From Chitinophaga skermanii (GTDB lineage Bacteria > Bacteroidota > Bacteroidia > Chitinophagales > Chitinophagaceae): DNA of 64,000 nucleotides. Under the pieces are notes generated by a model. That model was not told the DNA's origin and searched no databases. It was given only the letters and a program-made list of their open reading frames with translations. A program made the position numbers and the translations under genes. Positions 54,628 to 63,167 of the stretch are shown piece by piece (within the stretch, counting starts at the first letter, position 1; each line of letters begins with the position of its first letter). Location of the stretch: positions 404,406-468,405 of the forward strand of contig NZ_QLLL01000001.1 of NCBI RefSeq assembly GCF_003259335.1, written 5' to 3'.

Positions 54628-57062
54628 TATTTGCGAATGATCGCTTGCAATTGGGTTTCGTATGTTTTCACCAATTTATCCATTACCGCGTCGATTTCCT
54701 TATCGGTTAAGGTTTTTTGCGTATCTAAGAAGGTGAAGCTTACCGCGTACGACTTCTTATTTGCGCCCAATTTCTCACTTTCAAAAACGTCGAACAGGTT
54801 AATTTGTTGCAAAAGGTTGGATTTTACCGCTTTAGTAGCTGCTTCTACGGCTGCGAATGATACCGACCTGTCGAGCACCAAGGCCAAATCTCTACGTACA
54901 GCAGGGAATTTCGGGATTTCAACGTAGAATTTCTCTGTCTTCTGTAAGAGAGAAATTACTTCATCCCAATAAATATCTGCGTACCAAACGGCCGGTTTGA
55001 TGTCGAATGCTTTCAATTTTGCTGCTGAAACACTACCCAATACAGCCACCACTTTGTTCTTTACCTTAATCTCGTAAGGTTGCTGTAAATCGGCGTGGGT
55101 TGCCTCGGCCCAGCTCATATTACCCAATCCCAGCTGCGTTAAAATGTTAATAACATAGCCCTTCAAGAAGTAAAAATCAACCGGCTGTGCCTTGTACATA
55201 TACGTTTCTGGTAATTTATTACCCGTTAAGTACAATGCCAAATGGTGCGTTTCAACATAATCACCTACCGCCTTTTGCAAGTAAGTTTTACCGAATTCGA
55301 AAAACAATAAATCGTCATTCTTACGGTTCAAGTTGAAGGTAATACGCTCTAAGCCTGTTTCCAGCATAGATGGGCGCAATACATCCAACTCGTTGGTTAA
55401 ACTGTTGATCATTTTCACGGTCGTAGCTTGCACTTCCGGCGTGAAATATTGGCTGTTTGTAATTGAGTTGGTGAAAATTTCATTGAAACCATTGCCCGCT
55501 AAGTAATCGGCGATTTTTTCTTTTACTCTTTCCCTATCTGGATTGGCTGCAATCGAAGGAGCAATGCTAATGGTAGTAGGGATCGGAACATTGTTCAATC
55601 CATCTATTCTCAACACTTCTTCCACGATGTCGGCCGGGATCGAAATATCTGTCTTGTGATAAGGCACCGAAAGTTTCAATGTAGCCCCATCATTTTCCAA
55701 TACCTCGAATCCCAATGCTTCTAATATACGAATAACTTTCGCGGGTTCATAGGTATGACCGCTTAATTTATTGATATAAGCAAATGTTACGCTCACTTCC
55801 ACCTTTGCTTTCGGCACAGGGTATACATCCGTAACGCCGGCAGCCATTTGGCCACCACCCAATTCACAAATCAAGGCTGCTGCACGTTCTAAAGCGAATT
55901 TCACGTTGGAAATATCCACACCTTTCTCGAACCTAACAGCCGCATCGGTACGTAAACCGTGGCGGAGAGAAGTTCTACGGATACCACCGGCAGCGAAAAG
56001 AGCACTTTCCAAGAAAATGGTGGTTGTACTTTCTTTTACACCCGAGTTGAAGCCGCCGAATACACCGGCAATACAAAGCGGGGTGCTGTCGCCATCACAA
56101 ATCATCAAATCACCTTCGTCGAGTGTACGTTCTTTCTCGTCTAAGGTTACAAACGGGGTACCTGTTGGCAAGTTCTTCACACGAATGGTGTTGCCTTTTA
56201 CTTTGGCAGCATCGAAGGCGTGTAAAGGCTGGCCCGTTTCGTGTAATACGAAGTTGGTAATGTCTACAATGTTGTTAATAGCACGGATGCCAATTGCTTG
56301 TAACTTGTCTTTCAACCATTTAGGTGATTCGGTTACGGTTACACCGGTAATGGTGGTACCGCAATAACGAGGACAAGCCGCTTCGTTTTCTACAACAATA
56401 TCGATATGCAAAGGAGTGCTAGCGGTAGTGCCTGCTGTGAAAGCAGGGGCTACTACGCGGTAGCTTTTATTTTCGTCGTTATGATTGCTGAGGTACGAGC
56501 AAATATCTCTTGCTACACCCATGTGGCTCATGGCGTCCATGTGGTTAGGCGTTAAGCCGATTTCGAAGATGTAATCTTGTGCCGGTTGGAAGATATCGGC
56601 AGCAGGGGTACCTGGTACAAGGGCTGGGTCGAGCACCATAATACCGGCATGGGAAGCACCCAAGCCTACTTCATCTTCTGCGCAGATCATGCCGTTACTT
56701 TCTTCACCGCGGATCTTGGCTTTCTTCATGGTTAAAGGTTCGCCGCTGGCTGGGTAAATGGTAGTGCCGATGGGGGCAACTACTACTTTCTGACCGGCAG
56801 CTACGTTAGGAGCGCCGCAAACAATGGCGAGCGGTTCGCCGCTACCGATATTTACCTTGGTAAGATTGAGTTTATCCGCATTGGGGTGTTTTTCTACAGA
56901 CAACACCTCGCCGATCACGAGACCGGCCAAGCTGCCTTTCACGCTTTCAAACTTTTCCAAGCTTTCCACTTCAAGGCCAATACTTGTTAAAATCACGGAA
57001 AGTTCTTCCGGTGTTGGTTTTACCGGTAAATAATCACATAACCAATTGTACGAAATCGTCAT
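54627..57062 (-). CDS. pheT: Phenylalanyl-tRNA synthetase beta subunit
   Basis: 811 aa, full length for the bacterial beta chain. In order: N-terminal domain, tRNA-binding EMAP-like domain (LVIGEVLSVEKHPNADKLNLTKVNIG, ~45-155), B3/B4 editing domain (GQPLHAFDAAKV), B5 domain, core catalytic-like domain, and the C-terminal FDX-ACB anticodon-binding domain (FPAVRRDLALVLDRSVSF, ~715-811). The alpha subunit gene is not adjacent here. First gene of the coiled-coil/zapA/rny group. Confidence 0.98.
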   Translation of the reverse strand: MTISYNWLCDYLPVKPTPEELSVILTSIGLEVESLEKFESVKGSLAGLVIGEVLSVEKHPNADKLNLTKVNIGSGEPLAIVCGAPNVAAGQKVVVAPIGTTIYPASGEPLTMKKAKIRGEESNGMICAEDEVGLGASHAGIMVLDPALVPGTPAADIFQPAQDYIFEIGLTPNHMDAMSHMGVARDICSYLSNHNDENKSYRVVAPAFTAGTTASTPLHIDIVVENEAACPRYCGTTITGVTVTESPKWLKDKLQAIGIRAINNIVDITNFVLHETGQPLHAFDAAKVKGNTIRVKNLPTGTPFVTLDEKERTLDEGDLMICDGDSTPLCIAGVFGGFNSGVKESTTTIFLESALFAAGGIRRTSLRHGLRTDAAVRFEKGVDISNVKFALERAAALICELGGGQMAAGVTDVYPVPKAKVEVSVTFAYINKLSGHTYEPAKVIRILEALGFEVLENDGATLKLSVPYHKTDISIPADIVEEVLRIDGLNNVPIPTTISIAPSIAANPDRERVKEKIADYLAGNGFNEIFTNSITNSQYFTPEVQATTVKMINSLTNELDVLRPSMLETGLERITFNLNRKNDDLLFFEFGKTYLQKAVGDYVETHHLALYLTGNKLPETYMYKAQPVDFYFLKGYVINILTQLGLGNMSWAEATHADLQQPYEIKVKNKVVAVLGSVSAAKLKAFDIKPAVWYADIYWDEVISLLQKTEKFYVEIPKFPAVRRDLALVLDRSVSFAAVEAATKAVKSNLLQQINLFDVFESEKLGANKKSYAVSFTFLDTQKTLTDKEIDAVMDKLVKTYETQLQAIIRK

Positions 57063-57543
57063 TTGCTTCCTTGTATTATTTCGGCCAAGGTATTACACCA
57101 AGGCTTTTACATTTTTTAAATCAATTAAATTGTACCACCTTTGTAGGCTCTTCAGCCACCTAAAAATGTGCGTAAAGTTAACAACTTCTGTAGAAGGAGC
57201 ATGGGTAATTTATTGTAAACTGCCTATAAAAATCTTTTTACACATTATTTGTGAATAATCGGACATTTGTGGTGAATTGAGGTTGCTGAATGTGAATAAA
57301 CTGTTTTAGATTGGTGGATAACTGGCAAAATGCTGTTATTAACCATGTGAAAACGGGGCTAATAAATATAATACTGCGTGAATTTGTAATAGTTCTAAAA
57401 TGCCGTTACCTTAGTTTTCCGGCCCAAAAAATGACTATTTCCGAGAATGTGCGGTTAAAAAATTTAGCCTAATTGTGTCAAACGTAATGTGCAGGCCCAT
57501 CCAGTAACCATCTTTAATTAACTTTTTTAAGCGTTTGCTATAA
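57063..57543. other. 481-bp divergent gap between pheT and dnaB
   Basis: Contains a cluster of DnaA-box-like nonamers at 57236-57350 and AT-rich stretches on both sides (57121-57180, 57361-57400). Promoters for pheT and dnaB should lie here; TACCTTGG at about 57090 on the minus strand is a weak -7 candidate for pheT. Confidence 0.5.
57236..57350. other. DnaA-box cluster, candidate origin or DnaA-controlled region
   Basis: Three exact fits to TTWTNCACA: TTTTACACA on + (57236-57244) and TGTGAATAA, its complement type, at 57250-57258 and 57291-57299. Two one-mismatch sites follow: GGTGGATAA (~57313) and TGTGAAAAC (~57346). It lies between divergent genes, next to dnaB, beside AT-rich DNA. Confidence 0.5.
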
Positions 57544-59130
57544 ATGGATTTGAATCTAAAGAAAGACCGCAATGTACGTAGGAAGCCATCGGTGGATATT
57601 TCCACTATGGTGTACGGCAAGGTACCCCCGCAATCGAAAGAACTGGAAGAGGCTGTATTGGGTGCGGTTATGCTGGAGAAAGGCGCTTTCGACTCCGTAA
57701 TCGAGATTTTAAAGCCCGAATGTTTTTATGTAGAAGCAAACCAAAAAGTATTTTCAGCGATGACGCGCTTAGCCGCGAAATCGATGCCGGTAGATATCCT
57801 AACCGTTGTAGAAGAACTTAAGTCAAGCGGCGAGCTTGAAATGATTGGCGGCCCGTTCTATGTAACGAAGCTTACCAACATGGTTGTTTCTTCCGCCAAC
57901 ATCGAAGCACACGCGCGTATCGTTCTCCAAAAATTCATCCAACGCGAACTTATCCGCATTTCCGGTGAAATCATTTCCGAGTCGTATGAAGATACGGCCG
58001 ATGTATTCGATTTGCTCGATGCTGCCGAATCGAAACTCTTCGAAATCACCAATAATCACCTTCGTAAAAACTATGATTCTATCGACCGCGTATTGGTAAA
58101 CACCATTAAGCGTATCGAAGATCTACGTAACAAGGGAGAAGACATGACAGGTGTTCCTTCAGGCTTCCCATCCCTTGATAAAATTACATACGGCTGGCAG
58201 CCAACGGATTTAATCATCATCGCGGCCCGTCCTTCTGTAGGTAAAACCGCCTTCGCTTTGAACCTAGCGCGTAACGCCGCCCTTCACCCCAAACATGGTA
58301 AAGGTGCAGCGATCTTCTCGCTGGAGATGTCGAGCGGGCAAATCGTTATGCGTATTCTTTCCGCCGAATCAGAGATCAAACTCGAAAAAATCTCGCGTGG
58401 TAAGCTGGAAGAGTACGAAATGAAGAAGTTAATGACCCATGGTATCGAACGCCTGGCGAAGGCACCCATTTTCGTGGACGATACCCCGGCCCTCAATATC
58501 TTCGAGCTACGTGCTAAATGCCGTAGGCTTGTACATAACCACGGTGTGGGTATCATCATTATCGACTACTTACAGCTAATGTCTGGCTCCGCCGATGGCA
58601 AAAACTCGAACCGTGAACAGGAGATTTCCAAAATCTCCCGCGATCTGAAAGGGTTGGCCAAGGAATTACAAGTGCCCGTTATTGCACTTTCCCAGCTTAG
58701 CCGTGATGTGGAAAAACGTAAAGATGGTAACAAAATGCCCCAGTTGAGTGACTTACGTGAATCGGGTGCCATTGAACAAGATGCCGACATGGTTATGTTC
58801 TTGTACCGCCCCGAATACTACGAAATCACCACCAACGAAATGGGTGAATCCAATAAAGGTGAAACCCACGTCCGCATCGCGAAACACCGTAATGGTCAGC
58901 TCGATACCGTGAAGCTCCGTGCCGTTCTTGAATTCCAACGCTTCGAAGACGACGGTTTCGTTGATGGTAACGGCCCTAGCGGTGGTCCTGGTTCCAGCCC
59001 GTTTGCAGGCATGAACAAAGGTCGTGGTGAAATGGGTGGTAATGATGAAGCGAAACTTTATATCCAAAAGGGTTCGAAGATGAACGATATGGACTTTGGA
59101 GACGACGGGTTTGGAGATGCCCCGTTCTAA
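57544..59130 (+). CDS. dnaB: Replicative DNA helicase DnaB
   Basis: Hexameric fork helicase. 528 aa: N-terminal primase-interaction domain (about 30-145, with QSKELEEAVLGAVML and MPVDILTVVEEL), linker, RecA-like ATPase domain with Walker A ARPSVGKT (228-235), IIIIDYLQLMSG Walker B, and the arginine-finger region VEKRKDGNKMPQLSDLRESGAIEQDAD. No intein. A Gly/Asp-rich tail of about 50 residues after the helicase core is longer than in E. coli. Monocistronic, with its own terminator. Confidence 0.98.
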   Translation: MDLNLKKDRNVRRKPSVDISTMVYGKVPPQSKELEEAVLGAVMLEKGAFDSVIEILKPECFYVEANQKVFSAMTRLAAKSMPVDILTVVEELKSSGELEMIGGPFYVTKLTNMVVSSANIEAHARIVLQKFIQRELIRISGEIISESYEDTADVFDLLDAAESKLFEITNNHLRKNYDSIDRVLVNTIKRIEDLRNKGEDMTGVPSGFPSLDKITYGWQPTDLIIIAARPSVGKTAFALNLARNAALHPKHGKGAAIFSLEMSSGQIVMRILSAESEIKLEKISRGKLEEYEMKKLMTHGIERLAKAPIFVDDTPALNIFELRAKCRRLVHNHGVGIIIIDYLQLMSGSADGKNSNREQEISKISRDLKGLAKELQVPVIALSQLSRDVEKRKDGNKMPQLSDLRESGAIEQDADMVMFLYRPEYYEITTNEMGESNKGETHVRIAKHRNGQLDTVKLRAVLEFQRFEDDGFVDGNGPSGGPGSSPFAGMNKGRGEMGGNDEAKLYIQKGSKMNDMDFGDDGFGDAPF

Positions 59131-59148
59131 TCCTTTCAACAATATTTG

Positions 59149-59182
59149 AAAGCCAGCAACCTCCACGGTGCTGGCTTTTTTT
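59149..59182 (+). terminator. Terminator of dnaB
   Basis: AAAGCCAGCA / TGCTGGCTTT, 10-nt loop, long T tract. Confidence 0.93.
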
Positions 59183-59250
59183 ATGCGTATCAAAACAATC
59201 GTGGAAAATTGATGGATGAATTTTATTAGACAGGCTATTAACCACTGCTT

Positions 59251-60606
59251 ATGAAAACAATGTTAACCAAGTACAAAGGTTATTACCGGGATAATTTCCA
59301 ACTGGCTTTCCCAGTTGTGATTTCCCAATTAGGCCACACGCTCGTGGCTTTATCAGATAGTATCATTATCGGGCATGCCGGTAAGGTACCCTTGGCGGCC
59401 GTTGCCTTGGGGAATAGCATGTTTACCACTTTTATGGTGGCAGGTATTGGTATGTCGTACGGCTTAACTCCTTTAATTGCACAAGAAAATGGTCGTGGTA
59501 ACCGTGCCCGTTGTGGTCGATTACTCGCCCATAGCTTATTGATTAACATGGTGGTGGCGATGTTATTGTTTTCGGTGATTTACTTGTTATCGAACCATAT
59601 CGACATACTAAAGCAAAGCGAGGATGTTGCCCGCGAAGCGAAGCCCTTCTTGCGTTACTTGGCATTTTCGTTTATACCCTTAATGGTGTACCTCACCTTC
59701 AAGCAGTTCGCGGAAGGGTTGGGCTTTACGCGGCAGGCGATGAATATTAGCATTGTGGGTAACGTGCTGAATATTTTGCTGGGTATTACCTTGGTATATG
59801 GCTTATTCGGTTTGCCTAAAATGGGCGTAGTAGGGGTTGGTATTGCCACCTTTACCGATCGCTTATTAATGGGTATTACCATGGCCTATTATGTATTAAG
59901 TGCACCGAGGTTCAAAGCATATTTGAAAACCTTTAGCTTCAACCGTATACAGGGTGCTATTTTAAAGAAGATTGCCGGTTTGGGTACGCCCGTGGCTTTG
60001 CAATATATCTTCGAGGTAAGTGCTTTTGGCGGCGCAGCGATTATGGTGGGCTGGATTGGGTCGACCGAATTAGCGGCACACCAGGTAGCATTAAGCTTAG
60101 CGGCCATGACCTACATGATGGCCAGTGGTATATCTGCTGCGGCGGGTATTAAAAGCGGTAACAACTTCGGTAGGAAGAACTTTACCGAACTGCGGATGTC
60201 GGCCATTGCTAGCTATCACTTAGTGTTAGTATTAATGAGCTTCTGCGCCCTTATTTTCCTTATCGGCAACCAAATATTACCGGCCTTTTACATCGATGAT
60301 CCGGCAGTAATTCAATGCGCTTCGGGATTATTAATTATCGCGGCGGTGTTCCAGTTATTTGATGGTACACAGGTAGTAGGTTTGGGTGTGTTAAGGGGGT
60401 TGGGTGATGTGAAATTACCGACCTTAATTACACTGGTAGCTTATTGGGTGATAGGATTGCCTTTAGGCTACGTGTTAGGCTGGAAAATGGGTATGGGTGT
60501 AAGCGGCATTTGGTGGGGCTTAACGCTTGGCTTGATGGTGGCTTCGCTCTTGTTATTCTTCCGGTTCCATGTACGAACAAAGCAGCTGGAAGCAGCGAAT
60601 AAATAA
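59251..60606 (+). CDS. MATE family efflux transporter
   Basis: 451-aa inner-membrane exporter with twelve hydrophobic segments in two similar halves. Signatures: FPVVISQLGHTLVALSDSIIIGHAG (helix 1 and loop), GMSYGLTPLIAQENG, and in the second half GTPVALQYIFEVSAFGGAAIMVGWIG and AAGIKSGNNFGRKN. Closest in style to NorM-type Na+ or H+ coupled drug/metabolite exporters. Single-gene unit with terminator. Confidence 0.93.
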   Translation: MKTMLTKYKGYYRDNFQLAFPVVISQLGHTLVALSDSIIIGHAGKVPLAAVALGNSMFTTFMVAGIGMSYGLTPLIAQENGRGNRARCGRLLAHSLLINMVVAMLLFSVIYLLSNHIDILKQSEDVAREAKPFLRYLAFSFIPLMVYLTFKQFAEGLGFTRQAMNISIVGNVLNILLGITLVYGLFGLPKMGVVGVGIATFTDRLLMGITMAYYVLSAPRFKAYLKTFSFNRIQGAILKKIAGLGTPVALQYIFEVSAFGGAAIMVGWIGSTELAAHQVALSLAAMTYMMASGISAAAGIKSGNNFGRKNFTELRMSAIASYHLVLVLMSFCALIFLIGNQILPAFYIDDPAVIQCASGLLIIAAVFQLFDGTQVVGLGVLRGLGDVKLPTLITLVAYWVIGLPLGYVLGWKMGMGVSGIWWGLTLGLMVASLLLFFRFHVRTKQLEAANK

Positions 60607-60619
60607 GGTAGTTTTTGCG

Positions 60620-60649
60620 GTGCGGGTAGTGATACCCGCACTTTTTTTT
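60620..60649 (+). terminator. Terminator of the MATE gene
   Basis: GTGCGGGTA / TACCCGCAC, 4-nt loop, eight T. Confidence 0.95.
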
Positions 60650-60667
60650 ATTGCACGGGCTATTTGT

Positions 60668-60675
60668 TATTTTTG
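60668..60675 (+). promoter_or_regulatory. -7 element close to the rsmE start codon
   Basis: TATTTTTG matches TAnnTTTG fully and ends five bases before the ATG at 60681, so a transcript would have almost no leader. No TTG lies at the standard distance; the T tract of the preceding terminator does. Confidence 0.4.
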
Positions 60676-60680
60676 CGGCA

Positions 60681-61394
60681 ATGGAACTACCGGTATTTTA
60701 CGCAAAAGAACTACAAGCCGCACAAAGTCAATACACGATGGATGAACCCACTTCGAAGTATTGTGTGCAAGTATTACGCAAAACCATAGGCGATCACGTA
60801 TTGCTAACCGATGGCAACGGCAGTAAATACGAAGCCGAAATTATCGACGATCACCGTAAACGTTGCGTGCTTAACATTCTTAACGTAACAACTGTTCCCC
60901 CTTCACATCCCCAACTCACCATTGCCATTGCCTTTACAAAGAACGCTTCCCGTATTGAATGGTTCCTGGAAAAAGCCGTGGAAATAGGTGTGCAAAACAT
61001 CATTCCACTCATCACCCACAGAACCGAAAAAGAAAAGCTTAAAGTAGAGCGCTTGGAAAGTATCTTGGTAAGTGCCATGCTACAATCCCAACAAAGCTTC
61101 ATTACCAAGCTAGCGCCTGCTACTACCTTTAACGAGTTGGTACAATCCTGCACTATTTCCCAGAAGTTTATTGCTCACTGCTTACCCGAAAGCAAACAAT
61201 TCCTGTTACACGTGGTAAAACCAGCCGAAGATGCCATTATCCTCATTGGCCCGGAAGGCGACTTTACACCACAAGAAATTGAGTTGGCTTTACAACAACA
61301 ATTCACACCCGTGTCGTTAGGGAATACCCGCTTGCGTACGGAAACAGCCGGTGTTGTAGCGGCTACTTTATTGGCAGCGAAGAATGTGGAGTAA
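60681..61394 (+). CDS. rsmE: 16S rRNA m3U1498 methyltransferase RsmE
   Basis: SPOUT-fold methyltransferase that methylates N3 of U1498 in 16S rRNA. Start set at the ATG at 60681 (MELPVFYAKEL), giving 237 aa; a TTG ten codons earlier lies in terminator/promoter sequence. The N-terminal PUA-like domain (~1-70) is followed by the knot domain with AFTKNASRIEWFLEKAVEIGV, the SAM-binding LIGPEGDFTPQEI and the closing LGNTRLRTETAGVVA. Full length for the family. Confidence 0.96.
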   Translation: MELPVFYAKELQAAQSQYTMDEPTSKYCVQVLRKTIGDHVLLTDGNGSKYEAEIIDDHRKRCVLNILNVTTVPPSHPQLTIAIAFTKNASRIEWFLEKAVEIGVQNIIPLITHRTEKEKLKVERLESILVSAMLQSQQSFITKLAPATTFNELVQSCTISQKFIAHCLPESKQFLLHVVKPAEDAIILIGPEGDFTPQEIELALQQQFTPVSLGNTRLRTETAGVVAATLLAAKNVE

Positions 61395-61424
61395 TTTCTA
61401 ATACAAGTCGGATTAAAAAGTTGT

Positions 61425-61455
61425 TTTACAATTGTTTTTATGTGTTTACAATTGT
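61425..61455. promoter_or_regulatory. Paired TTTACAATTGT elements upstream of higBA
   Basis: Two identical 11-mers start at 61425 and 61445, twenty bases apart (about two helical turns). Each contains the palindrome ACAATTGT. Possible HigA binding sites, although about 110-130 bp before higB. Confidence 0.4.
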
Positions 61456-61561
61456 GAACAAACTTTTATTTTTGTGAATTAATGATTACTTTCATGAAAG
61501 TATTGTTCGTACTAAGCATGTAAAAATTATAAAACAATTTTTCAGGCTTAAACGATATAGT

Positions 61562-61867
61562 ATGAGAGTAATCTCTAAAGAGAGGGTAAATGCTTTTTCA
61601 AAGAAACATTCAAGGGCTTTAATTCCTTTGAATGATTTGTGGTACAAATTGACAAAAATGAATTTTTCTTCTTTTAATGAATTAAAGGAAGTTTTTTCAA
61701 CAGTAGATTTTATTGGAGAGGATCGTTTTGTATTCAATGTAGGAGGAAATAAGTTTAGACTAATTGCTATGATCTTTTTTAAAAGGCGATTGGTTTACAT
61801 CCGTGGAATCTTTACTCATCGAGAGTACGATGAATTATGTAAATCAAATAGCTTATTAACCTTATGA
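61562..61867 (+). CDS. higB: HigB-family toxin (RelE-like mRNA interferase)
   Basis: 101-aa toxin of the HigB/RelE superfamily, which cleaves ribosome-bound mRNA. N-terminal RVISKERVNAFSKKHSRA, the central FNVGGNKFRLIAMI strand pair, and the C-terminal VYIRGIFTHREYDEL with His/Tyr/Asp at the usual place. Basic and compact, as expected. The region is noticeably more AT-rich than its neighbours, suggesting acquisition by transfer. Followed 24 bp later by its antitoxin; toxin-first order is typical of hig. Confidence 0.9.
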   Translation: MRVISKERVNAFSKKHSRALIPLNDLWYKLTKMNFSSFNELKEVFSTVDFIGEDRFVFNVGGNKFRLIAMIFFKRRLVYIRGIFTHREYDELCKSNSLLTL

Positions 61868-61891
61868 TGTTGAATTTGTAAAAAACTAAAA

Positions 61892-62257
61892 ATGGAACAT
61901 ATTACTTCAAAGAAAATGTATCACGAAACGATGGCTGAAATCGAAGCGATTATGGCCAAAGGATCCGCAAATCTTACACCTGAAGATGATGAAAAGTTGG
62001 ACAGATTATCAGAGGCAGTAGAAATATGGGAGGCTAAACATTATCCAATGCCAATGAAACCTGATTTTAAAACTGTAATCTATCATGTGATGATTACAAA
62101 TGGTTTTAATCAAACGCAACTTTCAGAAGAGTTACGAATCTCTAAAGCTTATTTATCAGGGCTATTAAAAGGAAGCAAAAATCCTAATTTGGATATTGTA
62201 AAAAGCTTGCATAACCGGTTCCATTTAGACGGCAATATGCTTTTAGATTGTGTATAA
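61892..62257 (+). CDS. higA: HigA-family antitoxin with XRE-type HTH
   Basis: 121 aa. The N-terminal half (to about residue 55) is acidic and helical; the C-terminal half holds a helix-turn-helix (FNQTQLSEELRISKAYLSGLLKGSKNPN, about 75-105, listed in two parts: FNQTQLSEELRISKAYLS and GLLKGSKNPN). It neutralises HigB and probably represses its own operon. The helix-turn-helix is C-terminal, as in longer Bacteroidota HigA proteins. Shares a bidirectional terminator with terC. Confidence 0.9.
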   Translation: MEHITSKKMYHETMAEIEAIMAKGSANLTPEDDEKLDRLSEAVEIWEAKHYPMPMKPDFKTVIYHVMITNGFNQTQLSEELRISKAYLSGLLKGSKNPNLDIVKSLHNRFHLDGNMLLDCV

Positions 62258-62262
62258 GTAAC

Positions 62263-62292
62263 AAAAAAAGCCCATCTTCCGATGAGCTTTTT
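62263..62292. terminator. Bidirectional terminator between higA and the TerC gene
   Basis: AAAAAGC-C-CATC / GATG-A-GCTTTTT, 4-nt loop; A and T tracts on both sides. Confidence 0.88.
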
Positions 62293-62311
62293 CTAATGTA
62301 TTGCACAATAA

Positions 62312-63112
62312 TTATGGTTTCAAGTCTGTATCCTCCAATTGCGGTTCGCGCAATTTAACTGGAGGGGCTGTTTTCTTGCGTACACGCATGTTCAATATTT
62401 CTACGAGGAACGAGAAGGCCATTGCGAAATACACGTAGTTTTTCAAGTGTAAGTCGTGGGCACGTTCTGCATCCCAACCTTCCACGATTAAGATCGCTCC
62501 CACCATTACCAAGAACGATAAGGCCAACATTTTTAATGTAGGGTGCTTGTGGATAAAGTTGCTGATTTGTGCGGCAAACAAGAACATTACGAACATCGCG
62601 ATTATTACGGCGATGATCATAATATCGGTGTGTTTCGCTAAACCTACGGCCGTAATGATACTGTCGAAAGAGAACACAAGGTCGATCATGATGATTTGTG
62701 TTACCACTTTGGCCATGGAATTAGAGGCTTTGCTTTTGCCGTCGCCGCTTACGTGGGTATCTTCTTCACCTTCTAATTTGTGGTGAATTTCCATGGTTGT
62801 TTTCACGAGGAGGAACAAACCACCGCCCAACATGATGAGGTCGCGCAAGCTGAGGCCATTGCCGAAGATGGTGAAAAGCGGTTGCGTGGCTTTCACAATT
62901 TGGCCGATGAATAATAGGAGGATGATGCGGGTAATGATACCGAATACCATCCAAAGTTTACGGGCTGTTTTCCGTTTTTCTTCGGGTAAGCGGTTCATAA
63001 CGATCGACACGAAAATAACGTTGTCGATACCGAGGACTACTTCCATCAATATAAGGGTGAGCAAGCTAATGAGCGAGTCGACCGTTAATAGATGGCTAAT
63101 GTCGAAGTTCAT
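62312..63112 (-). CDS. TerC family integral membrane protein
   Basis: 266 aa with seven or eight hydrophobic segments. The paired acidic motifs in membrane helices, EVVLGIDNVIFVSIV (24-38) and IDLVFSFDSIITAVGL, define TerC proteins. These were named for tellurite resistance; homologues (MeeY/MeeF, Alx) are linked to manganese export. A histidine-rich cytoplasmic loop (EIHHKLEGEEDTHVSG) could bind metal. No riboswitch is evident in the 50-bp leader. Confidence 0.92.
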   Translation of the reverse strand: MNFDISHLLTVDSLISLLTLILMEVVLGIDNVIFVSIVMNRLPEEKRKTARKLWMVFGIITRIILLLFIGQIVKATQPLFTIFGNGLSLRDLIMLGGGLFLLVKTTMEIHHKLEGEEDTHVSGDGKSKASNSMAKVVTQIIMIDLVFSFDSIITAVGLAKHTDIMIIAVIIAMFVMFLFAAQISNFIHKHPTLKMLALSFLVMVGAILIVEGWDAERAHDLHLKNYVYFAMAFSFLVEILNMRVRKKTAPPVKLREPQLEDTDLKP

Positions 63113-63167
63113 GGTGTGTTTTGTTAACTGTAATTGTTAGGTGATATAAATGCGCAATCAATAAAAT

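Noticed and set aside
63113-63167. Metal riboswitch upstream of the TerC gene
   Set aside because: The leader is only about 50 bp to the next gene and shows no yybP-ykoY-like stem pattern.
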